A stretch of 64,000 bases of DNA from Lentzea waywayandensis (GTDB lineage: Bacteria; Actinomycetota; Actinomycetes; Mycobacteriales; Pseudonocardiaceae). The position numbers and the translations under genes were made by a program. Each line of letters begins with the position of its first letter. Position 1 is the first letter of the stretch. The DNA is taken from positions 467,117 to 531,116 of the forward strand of contig NZ_FOYL01000003.1 of the NCBI RefSeq assembly GCF_900115955.1, read 5' to 3'. This document shows, in pieces, positions 32,582 through 42,800 of the stretch. The notes below the pieces were generated by a model. The model made no database searches, was not told where the DNA came from, and saw only the letters and a list, made by a program, of their open reading frames with translations.

Positions 32582-32772
32582 GACCGATTCCCCAGATGTT
32601 GTCGGTGGGATTGGGGTGCGTTGAGGGAGGCGCCCTTCGAGTGCACACCCGGATCTCGTTCGCCGCAACGACGTCCACAGAGCGGGATTTGCTTGCACGC
32701 GCGGGGTACCGTGGTGGTGTTCGCGTTGAGGGGCGCGGCTCGTTCTCGTTGCCCTCCAACGGAAAGACGCGC

Positions 32773-34467
32773 ATGCGCTCACTCGTCGTCATCGGTGGCG
32801 GCCCCCGTGCCGCCGGCCTGCTGGAACGCATCGCCGCCCAGTCGCCCACGCTGCCCCTGGCCGTGCACGTCGTAGACCCGCACCCGCCGGGAGCGGGCCG
32901 GGTGTGGCGGCACGCCCAATCCCCGTTGCTGCGCATGAACTCCATGGCCGAGGACGTCACCGTCTTCACCGATGGCTCCTTCGACGGTCTCGGTCCGATT
33001 CGTCCCGGTCCGTCGCTGGCGGAGTGGACCGACATCGATCCGACGTCGTTCCCGTCACGTCAGGTGCAGAGCACGTACCTGGCGTGGTTCTTCGACCACG
33101 TAACGAAATCTCTGCCTCCGAACATCTCTGTGACCGTGCATCAGGCGACGGCGCTGAAGGTCGTGGGCAACCGGGTGTGGCTCGACAACGGTGAGTCCCT
33201 GAACGCCGACGTGCTGGTGCTCGCGCTGGGGCATCTCGACGCCGACCCCGAACCAGAGCACCGCAAGCTCGCCGAGCACGCTTCGGAGCACGGCCTGATC
33301 TACGTGCCGCCGCTGTACTCGGCCGACGCGGACCTGTCCGCCGTCACCGGAGACGTGGTGCTGCGGGGCTTCGGGCTCGCGTTCATCGACCTGATGGTGT
33401 TGCTGACCGAGGGTCGCGGCGGCCGTTACGTGCGTGGTCAGGAGGGGCTGTCGTACGTGCCTTCCGGCGCCGAACCGACGCTGTACGTGGGCTCGCGGCG
33501 GGGCGTGCCGTACCACTCGAAGACCGGCTACCGGTTGCAGGGAACCCGTCCGTCGTTGCCGAACTTCTTCGTCGCGGACGCCTTGCAGGGGAAGGAACTC
33601 GACTTCCGGGACGACGTGTGGCCGTTGATGGCCAAGGAGATCGCCTGGGGCTACTACCACGAGCTCTTCACCGGGCATCCCGGCCTGGTGCGGATGCCGT
33701 TCGTGGAGTTCGCCGCGTCGTTCACCGATTTGCCCTGGTACAGCGAGGAGATGCGCGAGCTGGAGGTGCTCGCCGTACCCGATCCGGCCGACCGCATCGA
33801 CTTCGAACGCCTCGACCGTCCGCTGGCCGGTGTCACGTTCGCGTCAGCGGAGGAGTTCCAGAAGCACCTGCGCGCGTACGTCGAGGCGGATGTGGCCCGG
33901 CGTTCGGATCCGCGGCACAGCGCCGATCTGGGGGCGTTCCTGGCCCTGCTGTCGGTCTACGGTCAGCTCGCGGGCCTCATGCCGTTCGACGGCTGGTGGC
34001 ACGGCTACTTCAGCTACCTGGCCTCCGGCCCGCCGCCGGACCGGCTGGAGGAGCTGCTGGCGTTGTCGCGCGCGGGAATCGTGCGGTTCCTCGGCGCCGA
34101 CATGTGGGTGGACGCGGTGGAGGGCGCGTTCGTGGCCGGCAGCGCGACGACGCCGGACGTGGTGCGCGCCAACGGCCTGATCGAGGCCCGCCTGCCCACG
34201 CATTCGTTGTCGCGCACGGCGGATCCGGTGCTGCGGTCGTTGCGCGCGGTCGGCGACGTCTCCGAGGACGCCGCCGGGCTGGTCCGGGTGTCACCGGTGG
34301 GGCGCCTGATCAACGAGAACGGCGACGAGGACCCGGCCCGGTTCGCCGTCGGGCCGTACACGACGGGCAAGGCGTTCGCGGCGTTCGCGCGGCCGCACAC
34401 GAACGCCCCGGCGTTCCGGCAGAACGACGTGCTGGCACAGGAGATCCTGCACCAGCTAGGCGACTGA
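32773..34467 (+). CDS. FAD/NAD(P)-binding protein (HpnW/PF13454-like)
   Basis: 564 residues. It opens with a dinucleotide-binding motif, SLVVIGGGPRAAGLLERIA, then HPPGAGRVW and MNSMAEDVT. A second conserved block is LALGHLDADPE, and the C-terminal region reads FAVGPYTTGKAF. This is a family of large FAD/NAD(P)-binding proteins, often beside sulfonate or sulfur-oxidation genes, with no established reaction. The ATG at 32773 begins exactly at the nucleotide-binding strand. It converges on the flavin reductase with a 12-bp overlap. Given its neighbours, I infer a redox role in the same flavin-dependent pathway. Confidence 0.8.
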   Translation: MRSLVVIGGGPRAAGLLERIAAQSPTLPLAVHVVDPHPPGAGRVWRHAQSPLLRMNSMAEDVTVFTDGSFDGLGPIRPGPSLAEWTDIDPTSFPSRQVQSTYLAWFFDHVTKSLPPNISVTVHQATALKVVGNRVWLDNGESLNADVLVLALGHLDADPEPEHRKLAEHASEHGLIYVPPLYSADADLSAVTGDVVLRGFGLAFIDLMVLLTEGRGGRYVRGQEGLSYVPSGAEPTLYVGSRRGVPYHSKTGYRLQGTRPSLPNFFVADALQGKELDFRDDVWPLMAKEIAWGYYHELFTGHPGLVRMPFVEFAASFTDLPWYSEEMRELEVLAVPDPADRIDFERLDRPLAGVTFASAEEFQKHLRAYVEADVARRSDPRHSADLGAFLALLSVYGQLAGLMPFDGWWHGYFSYLASGPPPDRLEELLALSRAGIVRFLGADMWVDAVEGAFVAGSATTPDVVRANGLIEARLPTHSLSRTADPVLRSLRAVGDVSEDAAGLVRVSPVGRLINENGDEDPARFAVGPYTTGKAFAAFARPHTNAPAFRQNDVLAQEILHQLGD

Positions 34468-34923
34468 GGTGTAGCGCCCCTGGTGCCGCACCAGGGGCGC
34501 GGCGATGTCGGTGTGCGTGATGTCGAGCGGCTCGCCGACGAGCGCGATGTGATCGCCGACCGCGATCCGCCGCGACGTCCGGCACCGCAGCCGTACGGGG
34601 GCGTCCAGCAGCAACGGCACGCCGTCGTCGTCGTGCTGCCAGCGCGTGGCCGGACCGAACCGGTCGACGCCCTTCGTCGCGAACAGGTCCGCCAGCCCGG
34701 TCTGCGCGGCGTGCAGCAGGTGCACGGCGAACAGGGGCGCGGTCCGCAGCACCGGCCACACCGAGGCGCCCTCGCCGATCCAGACGACGACCAGGGGCGG
34801 TTCGAACGAGACGGAGGTGAACGAGGAGACCGTGGTGCCGACCGGACCTTCCTGGCCGGTGGCCGTGACGATCGTGACGGCCTGGGCGTGGTGCTTCAAC
34901 GCGTCGCGCAGCTGTTCCTTCAT
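34456..34923 (-). CDS. Flavin reductase family protein
   Basis: 155 residues of the flavin-reductase-like FMN-binding split-barrel family: AVTIVTATGQEGPVGTTVSS, FTSVSFEPPLVVVWI, DRFGPATRW and GDHIALVGEPLD. It supplies reduced FMN to two-component monooxygenases. Its ATG overlaps the stop of the upstream FMN reductase (ATGA). Having both reductase types in one unit is odd, as one usually suffices. The likely partner is the LLM monooxygenase at 31.5 kb. Confidence 0.88.
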   Translation of the reverse strand: MKEQLRDALKHHAQAVTIVTATGQEGPVGTTVSSFTSVSFEPPLVVVWIGEGASVWPVLRTAPLFAVHLLHAAQTGLADLFATKGVDRFGPATRWQHDDDGVPLLLDAPVRLRCRTSRRIAVGDHIALVGEPLDITHTDIAAPLVRHQGRYTSVA

Positions 34924-35399
34924 CGCAGCACCTTCAGCGCGTCCAGGTCGAAGTCCGTGGCGTCGGCGGGAAGCGCGGCCTCGTTGAGGAACAAAGCCTG
35001 TGGCACCAACGCACCCAGCTCGGCGAGCACCGGTCGCAGGTGCACCTCGACGGCCAGCGCGTGCTTGTCGGACGCGGCGATCTGGAGCGGTACGACGACC
35101 TTGCCCTTCAGCCACCCCGGCGGTGCCTGGTCCAGCACGGCCTTCAACAGGCCGGTGTACGCGGCCTTGTACGTCGGCGTCGCGACCACGAGCACGTCGG
35201 CCTGCCCGAGCGTGGCCAGCGCGGCCTTGATCGTGTCCGGTTCCGTGAAGACGGCGGGCGCCAGCGTGGCCGCCTCGATGACAGGCCCGTCGACGGGCAC
35301 GCCCAGCGTCGAGGCGAGCGCCTCGCGCAGGGCCAGGGCCGCCTGCAGCGTGCGCGAGGCGGGCCGCGGGTTGCCGACCAGAACACCGATCTGCGTCAT
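34920..35399 (-). CDS. NAD(P)H-dependent FMN reductase (SsuE/MsuE-like)
   Basis: 159 residues, flavodoxin-like fold. GVLVGNPRPASRTLQAALAL is the FMN-phosphate loop and VVATPTYKAAYTGLLKAVLDQ is the conserved PxYxxxxxxxLKxxLD signature of SsuE-type reductases. It is the first gene of a coupled pair with the flavin reductase. Together with the LLM monooxygenase it supports a sulfonate or organosulfur utilisation function. Confidence 0.9.
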   Translation of the reverse strand: MTQIGVLVGNPRPASRTLQAALALREALASTLGVPVDGPVIEAATLAPAVFTEPDTIKAALATLGQADVLVVATPTYKAAYTGLLKAVLDQAPPGWLKGKVVVPLQIAASDKHALAVEVHLRPVLAELGALVPQALFLNEAALPADATDFDLDALKVLR

Positions 35400-35455
35400 G
35401 CCTTCAGCACAGCCGCAAGCCGGGGGACCGTCAACCCGGGTCCACCACGCGAGAA

Positions 35456-37111
35456 CTACTTGACGGCCTCCGCCGCCGAACGCCCGGCGACCCGTCCCGA
35501 GAACAGGCAGCCGCCGAGGAACGTGCCCTCCAGCGCGCGGTACCCGTGCACGCCACCGCCACCGAACCCGGCGGCCTCACCGGCGGCGTACAGGCCCGGC
35601 AGCACCTCACCGGACGTGTCGAGCACCCGCGACGACAGGTCGGTGTGCAGACCGCCCAGCGTCTTGCGCGTGAGCACCGACAGCCGCACGGCGATCAGCG
35701 GACCGGCCTTGGGGTCGAGCAACCGGTGCGGCTCGACGACCCGGATCAGCTTGTCCGTCAGGAAATGGCGGGTCTGGCGGATCGCGTTGATCTGCATGTC
35801 CTTGCTCAGACCCGCGGTGACCTGGCGGTCGCGTTCGACGATCGTCTTCTCCAGCGCGGCCGCGTCGATCCGCGAGTCGCCGGTCAGCGCGTTCATCCCG
35901 CGAGCCAGATCCGCGACCGTCCCCGCCTGGATGAACTCCTTGGACTTCTGCGCGAACGCCTCGACCGGCGCGACCGCACCCGGCAGTGCGCGCTTGAGGA
36001 CGGCCTTCGTGTCCTTGCCCGTCAGGTCCGGGTTCTGCTCGGAGCCCGACAGCGCGAACTCCTTGCCGATGATCCTCTTGTTCAGCACGAACCACGAGTG
36101 CTCGTGCCCGTTCGAGGTGATGTGCTGCAACGACCCCAGCGCGTCGAAACCGGGGAACAGCGGGATCGGCAACCGCTTGCCGTCGGCGTCGAGCCACAGC
36201 GGCGACGGACCGGGCAGGATGCGGATGCCGTGCCGCGACCACACCGGCGCGTAGTTCGCGATGCCCTCGGGGTAGTGCCACATGCGGTCTTCGTTGATGA
36301 TCGCGCCGCCGGCCTTCTGCGTGATCTCCATCATCGAGCCGTCCACGAAGTCCGGCACACCGGCCAGCATGAACTTCGGCGGCTTGCCCATCCGCTCCGG
36401 CCAGTTCTTGCGCACCAGGTCGTGGTTGCCGCCGATGCCACCGGACGTGACGATCACGGCCTGCGCCTTGAGCGAGAAGTCGCCGACGACCGTGCGGGAA
36501 CTGGGTTCGGCCCTGCCCACCGACGACGGCTCCAGCACGTCACCGGACACACCGTCGCACACGCCGTTGGTGACGTTGACGCTCGTGACCTTGTGGCGGA
36601 ACTTCAGCGTCACGAGTCCTTTCGCGACAGCCTCCCGCACCCGCCGCTCGAACGGCTCGACGATGCCCGGCCCGGTGCCCCACGTGACGTGGAAGCGCGG
36701 CACCGAGTTGCCGTGTCCGTCCGCCAGATAGCCGCCGCGCTCCGCCCACTGCACGAAGGGGAACCAGCGCACCCCCATGTTGTGCAGCCACGAGCGCTTC
36801 TCACCGGAGGCGAAGTCCACATAGGCCTGTGCCCACAGCCGTGGGAAGTGGTCGCTCTCCCGGTCGAACGCCGCTGAGCCCATCCAGTCCTGAAGCGCCA
36901 GGTCGTGCGAGTCCTTGACCCGGAGCCTGCGCTGCTCGGGGGTGTCCACCAGGAACAGCCCGCCGAACGACCACCACGCCTGGCCGCCGAGCGACGCTTC
37001 CGGCTCCTGGTCGAGGAGAATGACCTTCCGGCCCGCGTCCGCGAGCTCTGCGGTCGCGACGAGACCTGCGAGGCCCGCGCCGACGACGATGACATCCGCG
37101 TCATGTGCCAT
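35456..37111 (-). CDS. FAD-dependent dehydrogenase of the fumarate reductase/KstD-like group
   Basis: 551 residues. The FAD site VIVVGAGLAGLVATAELADAG opens the protein; QAWWSFGGLF and VTSGGIGGNHDLVRKNWPE lie in the middle, and GLYAAGEAAGFGGGGVHG near the C-terminus completes the flavin fold. The group includes 3-ketosteroid dehydrogenases and related enzymes; this branch (Rv0785-like, from memory) has no proven substrate. It is divergent from a small cupin gene with 75 bp between starts. Confidence 0.85.
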   Translation of the reverse strand: MAHDADVIVVGAGLAGLVATAELADAGRKVILLDQEPEASLGGQAWWSFGGLFLVDTPEQRRLRVKDSHDLALQDWMGSAAFDRESDHFPRLWAQAYVDFASGEKRSWLHNMGVRWFPFVQWAERGGYLADGHGNSVPRFHVTWGTGPGIVEPFERRVREAVAKGLVTLKFRHKVTSVNVTNGVCDGVSGDVLEPSSVGRAEPSSRTVVGDFSLKAQAVIVTSGGIGGNHDLVRKNWPERMGKPPKFMLAGVPDFVDGSMMEITQKAGGAIINEDRMWHYPEGIANYAPVWSRHGIRILPGPSPLWLDADGKRLPIPLFPGFDALGSLQHITSNGHEHSWFVLNKRIIGKEFALSGSEQNPDLTGKDTKAVLKRALPGAVAPVEAFAQKSKEFIQAGTVADLARGMNALTGDSRIDAAALEKTIVERDRQVTAGLSKDMQINAIRQTRHFLTDKLIRVVEPHRLLDPKAGPLIAVRLSVLTRKTLGGLHTDLSSRVLDTSGEVLPGLYAAGEAAGFGGGGVHGYRALEGTFLGGCLFSGRVAGRSAAEAVK

Positions 37112-37186
37112 CGGGCGAGTCTAGATCTGCCGCTGGTCACGCACGAGACCTGAGTCAGTTTCACTTTTTGAGGGGATGACGACGTA

Positions 37187-37606
37187 GTGAGCTTCCGACC
37201 GGCCTCAGAGGTGGGCTTCACCACTCCGACCACGCGTTTTGTAGCGCCAGGTTCAGTCACGAACGGCGAGTTCGGCCTGTTCGAGTGGCGCATGGAGGCC
37301 CGCCAGCCCGGCGCCCGGCCGCACTTCCACAAGACGTTCTCCGAGTCGTTCTACGTGCTCGAAGGCGAGATCACGCTGCTCGACGGCGAGGAGTGGACCA
37401 CCGCCGGCGAGGGCGACTTCCTCTACGTGCCTGCTCATCGCCCGCACGCGTTCCGCAACGACAGCGACGCGCCGGTGCGGATGCTGATCCTGTTTTCGCC
37501 CGGGATCGCCCGCGAGAACTTCTTCCTGGAGGTCCGGAACGCCAAGGGGCTCTCGCCGGATGAGCTCGTCGCGTTCTACGAGAGCCACGACCAGTACAAC
37601 CTCTGA
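37187..37606 (+). CDS. Single-domain cupin protein
   Basis: 139 residues. The cupin motif 1 reads GARPHFHKTFSESFYVLEGE (His, His, Glu) and motif 2 GDFLYVPAHRPHAFRN (His), so a metal site is complete. Small cupins may be dioxygenases, isomerases or ligand sensors; no reaction can be assigned. The GTG start has GAGGGG 15 nt upstream. It is divergent from the FAD dehydrogenase and possibly linked to it. Confidence 0.85.
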   Translation: MSFRPASEVGFTTPTTRFVAPGSVTNGEFGLFEWRMEARQPGARPHFHKTFSESFYVLEGEITLLDGEEWTTAGEGDFLYVPAHRPHAFRNDSDAPVRMLILFSPGIARENFFLEVRNAKGLSPDELVAFYESHDQYNL

Positions 37607-37906
37607 GGTCGGCGATCACCGCACTTCTGGGTGCCGTCGACCGCCACTACCGGTGAGGGGGGTTTACCGGAGTGCCGGTCGACGGCGGGTTGACCGCGGC
37701 GCGAGCACGCGTGCCTGCGGAAGGGCATTTCCGACCTGGGGGTGTCGGATCGCCCTGGCGCGCAGCTCGAGCGCCAGCGGCCAACCACATTGTTGAACGT
37801 ACAACCGGACCGCTGTGTTCCGGTCGGCTTTCACTGTGACCAGGCTCAATTCCTTCAGCTCGTCTTCAGGTTCTGAACTGATCAGACGCAGCTGGTGATC
37901 ACGTGT
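37607..37906. other. 300-bp gene-free interval with an 11-bp inverted repeat
   Basis: GCCGTCGACCG (37633-37643) and CGGTCGACGGC (37676-37686) pair across 32 bp, starting 27 bp after the cupin stop; this may terminate the cupin transcript. Further on, GTTGAACGTACAAC (37792-37805) is a near-palindrome in a locally A+T-richer stretch. A 61-codon minus-strand frame there shows no protein family and was not called. Confidence 0.45.
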
Positions 37907-38593
37907 TCACGAAAGGTCGTTGAGCTTGCGTTCCGCCGCCTTGCGGGCCTTCTCGGAGGCCGACGTGACCCGCTTGGCGTCCTCCAGCCGTTCCGCCGCC
38001 CGGTCGAACGCCCGCTGCGCCGCCAGCTGGTCCGCCTGAGCCTCGCCCAGAGCCTGCTCGGCCTCGTCCAGCGCCTGCTGCGCCTCGGCCCGCTTGCGCT
38101 CATGCCTTTCGCGCCGCTTGCGGGCCAGCGCGTCCTCGCCGTCCTGCGCCGGCTCGGGCGTGGGGAGTGCGAACCCGAACCCGGAGTACTCCAGCCCCTT
38201 CGTCAGGTGCCCGCCCCGCACCTGCTCGGCGGACTCGGGGTCGGCCATCGCGGCCGTCAGCGTGTTGCGCACCTGCGTGACGGCGTCGTCCGCGAGCGGT
38301 CCCGTCAGCTCCAGCGTGCGGTAGACGAGCGCCTCCATGAGCTCCTTGCGCTTGCGGCCGAGCTCCCGCATGGTCAGCTGCGCCGTGGAGAGCCCCAGCG
38401 CCTCCTCCAGGCCCTCGGGCGCGTCCCTGACGAGCTTGTTGACCGCCCAGGCGCCCACGGTCGGCCTGCGCAGCTCGGCGATGGCCTTCGCGAGGTCCTT
38501 GTCGTCGGCCTGCTTGGCCGCGGCGTTGCGGGCCGCGGTGAACTCCTTCGGAGGCAGGCCGTAGAGCTCGTCGGCGACCGGCTTCAGGTCCAT
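37907..38593 (-). CDS. Coiled-coil protein of unknown function
   Basis: 228 residues. The N-terminal half (DELYGLPPKEFTAARNAAAK, LAKAIAELRRPTVGAWAVN) is a conserved-looking helical domain seen in actinobacterial hypothetical proteins. From about residue 155 it is a highly charged, Ala/Glu/Arg-rich coiled coil (RAEAQQALDEAEQALGEAQA). No signal peptide or membrane helix. I recall no assigned function. It lies beside the NB-ARC/TPR remnant on the same strand. Confidence 0.7.
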   Translation of the reverse strand: MDLKPVADELYGLPPKEFTAARNAAAKQADDKDLAKAIAELRRPTVGAWAVNKLVRDAPEGLEEALGLSTAQLTMRELGRKRKELMEALVYRTLELTGPLADDAVTQVRNTLTAAMADPESAEQVRGGHLTKGLEYSGFGFALPTPEPAQDGEDALARKRRERHERKRAEAQQALDEAEQALGEAQADQLAAQRAFDRAAERLEDAKRVTSASEKARKAAERKLNDLS

Positions 38594-38620
38594 GCGCGCA
38601 AAATAGCGCCTGACCGGCCC

Positions 38621-38966
38621 TCAGACCTGCTGAATGATCTGGAGCGCGTCCAGTGGCGCGGTCACGACCGGATGATCCGGCCCGAGCAGTTCGGCAGGCG
38701 CAGGCGAGGTTGTCCCAGGCGCCGAAGAGCTCGTCGCTGTCGACCGGCTGGTCCCGCCACGGTTCCAGCGCCTGTTCGAGCAACCCCGCCGCGGCCGGCT
38801 GCGTCTTGCCCACCCCGCGCTGCCCCGTGAGAACGCACACGGGTTCGTTCAACAAATCAAGTGCGGCAGGCGTCTGAAAGTTGGGTGGTTGGTGCGGGAT
38901 CAGCCCCGTGACCACCTGATCCGCAGGCACGGTTGGCAGGCCGCGGTATTCCGCCCGCGTCGGCAT
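38621..38966 (-). pseudogene. Truncated, frameshifted NB-ARC/TPR-type regulatory ATPase remnant
   Basis: From an ATG at 38966 the frame encodes LIPHQPPNFQTPAALDLLN and then the P-loop VLTGQRGVGKTQPAAAGLL, as in actinomycete NB-ARC/TPR proteins. Almost directly after it comes a TPR-like piece (DELFGAWDNLACACR). A shift of frame is needed to continue into ELLGPDHPVVTAPLDALQ, which ends at a TGA at 38621. The intact family has 700-1000 residues, so most of the gene has been deleted internally. The region is otherwise gene-free. Confidence 0.7.
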
Positions 38967-39030
38967 CCCGCCGTCCTGGTCTCGCACCGAACAATGCCAG
39001 GCCCCGCAATCGGGTAAACAGGATGGAGAC

Positions 39031-39573
39031 ATGCACACCAGGTGGAGATGGGTCCTGTTCGGCCTCGGCGTCGCCGTGGCCGCGATCGGTCCGCTCGCGG
39101 CACTGAACGGCCCCTGGTACGGCTACGTCTTCGGTGGCCTGTGGTTTCTCATGGGCGGCACGGTGGCGTGGCGGACCTTCAAGCTGGGCACCAGGCTGAC
39201 CGCTCAGGGCATCACGTCGAACGGTCTCGACCACGAGACCTTCGTCGAGTGGTGCGACGTTCAGGGGTTCGAACCGAAGCGCAGCAGGAACCTGATCTTC
39301 TTCCACACCATCACGCCCGCGGCACAACTCCGCCGCGGCACGCACGTGCTGACCGAGCTGAGCCTGCTCTCGGTCAAAAAGGACTCGGTGCCCGAACGGA
39401 CCGCGAAGCACGTGACGGAACTGCGGCAGGCGCTCGAAAGGCATCGCGGCAACTGCCCGGAGTGCGGCGCGCAGCCGAAAGCGCTCGCGACCAGGCAGGG
39501 AGTCGTCGGACGCCTGCGGTCGAGATTGCGTTCGCTATTGGGCGGAAATAGCGATCAGTCCATCGCCCGATGA
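39031..39573 (+). CDS. Small membrane protein with PH-like domain
   Basis: 180 residues. Two membrane helices (about 7-25 and 30-48) are followed by a soluble domain that looks like the bacterial PH type found in actinomycete membrane proteins (TRLTAQGITSNGLDHETFVEWCDVQGFE). The C-terminal 40 residues include a CPEC pair and a basic tail. No function is known. The ATG at 39031 lies close to the NB-ARC remnant's divergent start. Confidence 0.6.
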   Translation: MHTRWRWVLFGLGVAVAAIGPLAALNGPWYGYVFGGLWFLMGGTVAWRTFKLGTRLTAQGITSNGLDHETFVEWCDVQGFEPKRSRNLIFFHTITPAAQLRRGTHVLTELSLLSVKKDSVPERTAKHVTELRQALERHRGNCPECGAQPKALATRQGVVGRLRSRLRSLLGGNSDQSIAR

Positions 39574-39824
39574 CGGGATCCTGTTACACGCCAACACCGT
39601 TCACCGTTGACACCGCCTTGACATTCCCCTCCATCAGCTCTTGACTGGAGGGTGGTTGCTCGTTCCACGAACGAAATGAAACGCGCAGCACTAAAAGTGC
39701 GCCCGTTCAAGCCGCTGAACAGTCCAATGTGGATCTCACAATTAGTCCGGTCCGACGATTGCCACTCGTGAGACGAAGAGATGTGCTTCGGAGCACTCTT
39801 TACCCCACGAAGGGCACATGCGCC
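39574..39824 (+). promoter_or_regulatory. Leader/promoter region of the subtilase gene
   Basis: This 251-bp region is clearly A+T-richer than its surroundings. It contains TTGACA (39618-39623) and a CCCTCCA/TGGAGGG hairpin (39627-39633 with 39646-39652). No -10 box of good quality was found at the right spacing. The hairpin may belong to the untranslated leader or be an operator. AAGGG lies 12 bp before the GTG start of the protease. Confidence 0.4.
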
Positions 39825-42800
39825 GTGAAGAACTGGAGACGCCGCACCGGAACGGTCTTGCTGACCGCGGTGCTGGGCACTACCGGGTTCGGCTTCGCCG
39901 CCACCCCCGCCGTCGCGCAGAACGCGTCACAGCAGCCTGCCGCTGACAAGCAGCTCGACAAGCAGGACCGCGCGCTCGTCGACGAGGCCGCCCGCGAGGG
40001 CAAGGCGACCGTCGACCTGCTGGTCGCCGCGGAGGACGGCAAGACCGACGCCGCGGTCAACGACCTCAAGGCGCTCGGCGCCACGGTCCAGAAGACCGAG
40101 AAGGACGTCGACTACGTCAAGGTGACCATCCCGCGCGAGAACGCGGAGAAGGCCGCCAAGCTGGCCTCGGTCAGCACCGTGGACGTCGACGGGCTGATCG
40201 CGGTCGACGACCCGCGTCCGCAGGGCATGGAGCAGCCGGCCCCGCAGAAGGCGCCGGACTCGAAGACCCCGCGCACCAACCCGTACATGCCGACGCAGGA
40301 CACGCAGGCGGCGCAGTTCGCCACCGCGCACCCGAAGTGGGACGGCCGCGGCACCACGATCGCCGTGATCGACTCCGGCATCGACCTGGACACGCCCGCC
40401 CTGCAGACGACCAGCACCGGTGAGCGCAAGATCATCGACTGGTACAACGCGAACGCCACGAACTCCGGCGACGGCACCTGGGTCACCATGACCAAGACCG
40501 GCCGCGTCGGCAAGTTCACCGACAGCGGTCGCGAGTGGACCGCGCCGGCGACCGGTGGCCCGTACTCGTTCGGCCTCTTCCGCGAGACCGCGGGCGACCT
40601 GAACCTCGCCAACAGCGAGACCGGCGGCGACATCAACCGCGACGGTGACCGCACGGACGCGTTCGGTGTCATCCAGGACATCACGACGAAGGAAGTCTTC
40701 GTCGACACCGATGGTGACGGCGACTTCACCAACAACAAGCGCATGCTCGACTACAAGGTCAAGCAGGACAGCGGTTTCTTCGGTACCGACAACCCCGCGA
40801 CCCCCGTCGCCGAGCGCGTCGCGTTCGTCGTGCAGACCGACCGGTCGATCTACGACAACGCGGGCACGCCGTTCGTCAACCTGGGCATCGCGGGCGCCGC
40901 GCACGGCACCCACGTCGCCGGCATCACCTCGGCCAACAAGCTGTTCGACGGCAAGATGGCCGGTGCCGCCCCCGGTGCGAAGCTGATGTCCATCAAGGCC
41001 TGCCTCTCCACGCCTTCCTGCACCAGCTCCGGTCTCATCGACGGTGTCCTCTACGCCGCGCGCAACGGCGCCGACGTCGTGAACATCTCCATCGGTGGCC
41101 TCCCGGCGCTCAACGACGGCAACAACGCCCGTGCGGAGCTCTACAACCGCACGATCAACGAGTACAACGTCCAGCTGTTCATCTCGGCGGGCAACTCGGG
41201 TGCGGGCGCGAACACCGTCGGTGACCCGTCGGTCGCCACGGACGCGGTGAGCGTCGGCTCGTACATCACCAAGGAGACCTGGCTCTCCAACTACGGCTCG
41301 AAGACCGCGCAGAAGCAGAACCTGCACGGCTTCTCGTCGCGCGGCCCGGCCGAGGACGGCGGCTTCAAGCCGAACATCGTCGCGCCCGGTTCGGCGATCT
41401 CCACCACGCCGCGCTGGCAGCCCGGTGGCCCGGTGGCTGGCACCTACGCCCTCCCGGCCGGCTACGCGATGTTCAACGGCACGTCGATGGCCGCCCCGCA
41501 GGCGACCGGTGCCGCCGCGCTGCTCGTGAGCGCGTTCAAGGCCACGCACAACGGCCAGAAGCCGACCAGCGCCGAGCTGCGTTTCGCGATCCAGCGCAGC
41601 GCGAACTACGTGAGCACCCTCGGTGCCTACGAGCAGGGCGCGGGCCTCTTCAACACCAACGCCGCGTGGTCTTTGCTGGACAAGCACTCCGTCCCGGACA
41701 AGGTCACCACGTCCGTCGCGGTCAACACCGTCCTCAGTGGACTGCTGGCCACCCCGAACGTCGGTGTCGGCATCCACGACCGTGAGGGCGTGACCGCGGG
41801 CCAGGAGTACACCCGCACCTACACGCTGATGCGCACCACGGGCCACGACGACGAGACGTACAACGTTTCCTGGAAGGGCAACGACGGCACGTTCACGGCG
41901 CCGAAGAAGGTCGAACTGCCGCTGAACACGCCGGTCCAGTTCGCCGTCAAGGTCAAGGCCAAGACCGCGGGCGTGCACAGCGCCGTCCTGCAGCTCGACA
42001 ACCCGGAGACCCCCGGCGTCGACACGCAGACCCTGAACACCGTGTTCGCGGCGGAGACCTTCAACGCCACCAACAAGTTCTCGGTCACCAAGTCCGGCAC
42101 GATCGCGCGCAACCAGTCGACCAGCCTCTTCGTGAACGTGCCCAAGGGCACGACCGCGCTGAAGGTCGACCTGGCCGGCGGCGGCGCCGAGGCCGGCAAG
42201 GGCCAGGTCCGCTTCCTGCGCTACACCCCGCAGGGCATCGGCTTCGACTCCGGCGCCTCGACCAACTGCTACAACCCGGACGCGGGCGCCGGTTGTGCCG
42301 GTGGCACGCCGACCAGCCGCACGGTGGCCAGCCCGATGGCCGGTGTGTGGGAGATCGTGATCGAGGCGCGTCGCACCTCCGACGCCGACGAGGCGCCGTA
42401 CTCGGTGACCGCGTCCGTGCTCGGCACGTCGATCAGCCCGAACCCGGACGTCATCGCGTCCGGCACCCTGGGCACGCCGATCGAGCGCAGCTACGCCGTC
42501 ACGAACACGCAGGCCAGCTTCAACGGCCGGCTCGCGGCGGGTGCGGTCGGCAGCGCGAAGCAGGCTCGTCCGTCGATCGCGAACCTCGCGTCCCAGCAGT
42601 ACGAGGTGACGGTCGGGGCAGGCTCGTCGCGGCTCACCGCCACGATCGGCAACCCGTCCGACCAGGGCGCCGACCTCGACCTGTCCGTGTACAACTGCAC
42701 GACGGGCTCGTGCGTGCTCGCCGGTCAGGCGGCGGACGCGGACTCCGAGGAGTCGGTGACGATCAACAACCCGGCCGCCGGCAACTGGCTCGTCGTGGTG

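Noticed and set aside
32596..32772. N-terminal extension of the FAD/NAD(P)-binding protein
   Set aside because: The conserved nucleotide-binding strand starts at 32773, and the extension overlaps the divergent promoter region.
37664..37849. 61-codon minus-strand ORF in the gap after the cupin gene
   Set aside because: No ribosome-binding site, no family, and it overlaps an inverted repeat.
39729..39824. Upstream start for the subtilase
   Set aside because: It would put about 32 polar residues before the signal peptide; GTG 39825 starts the signal peptide directly.
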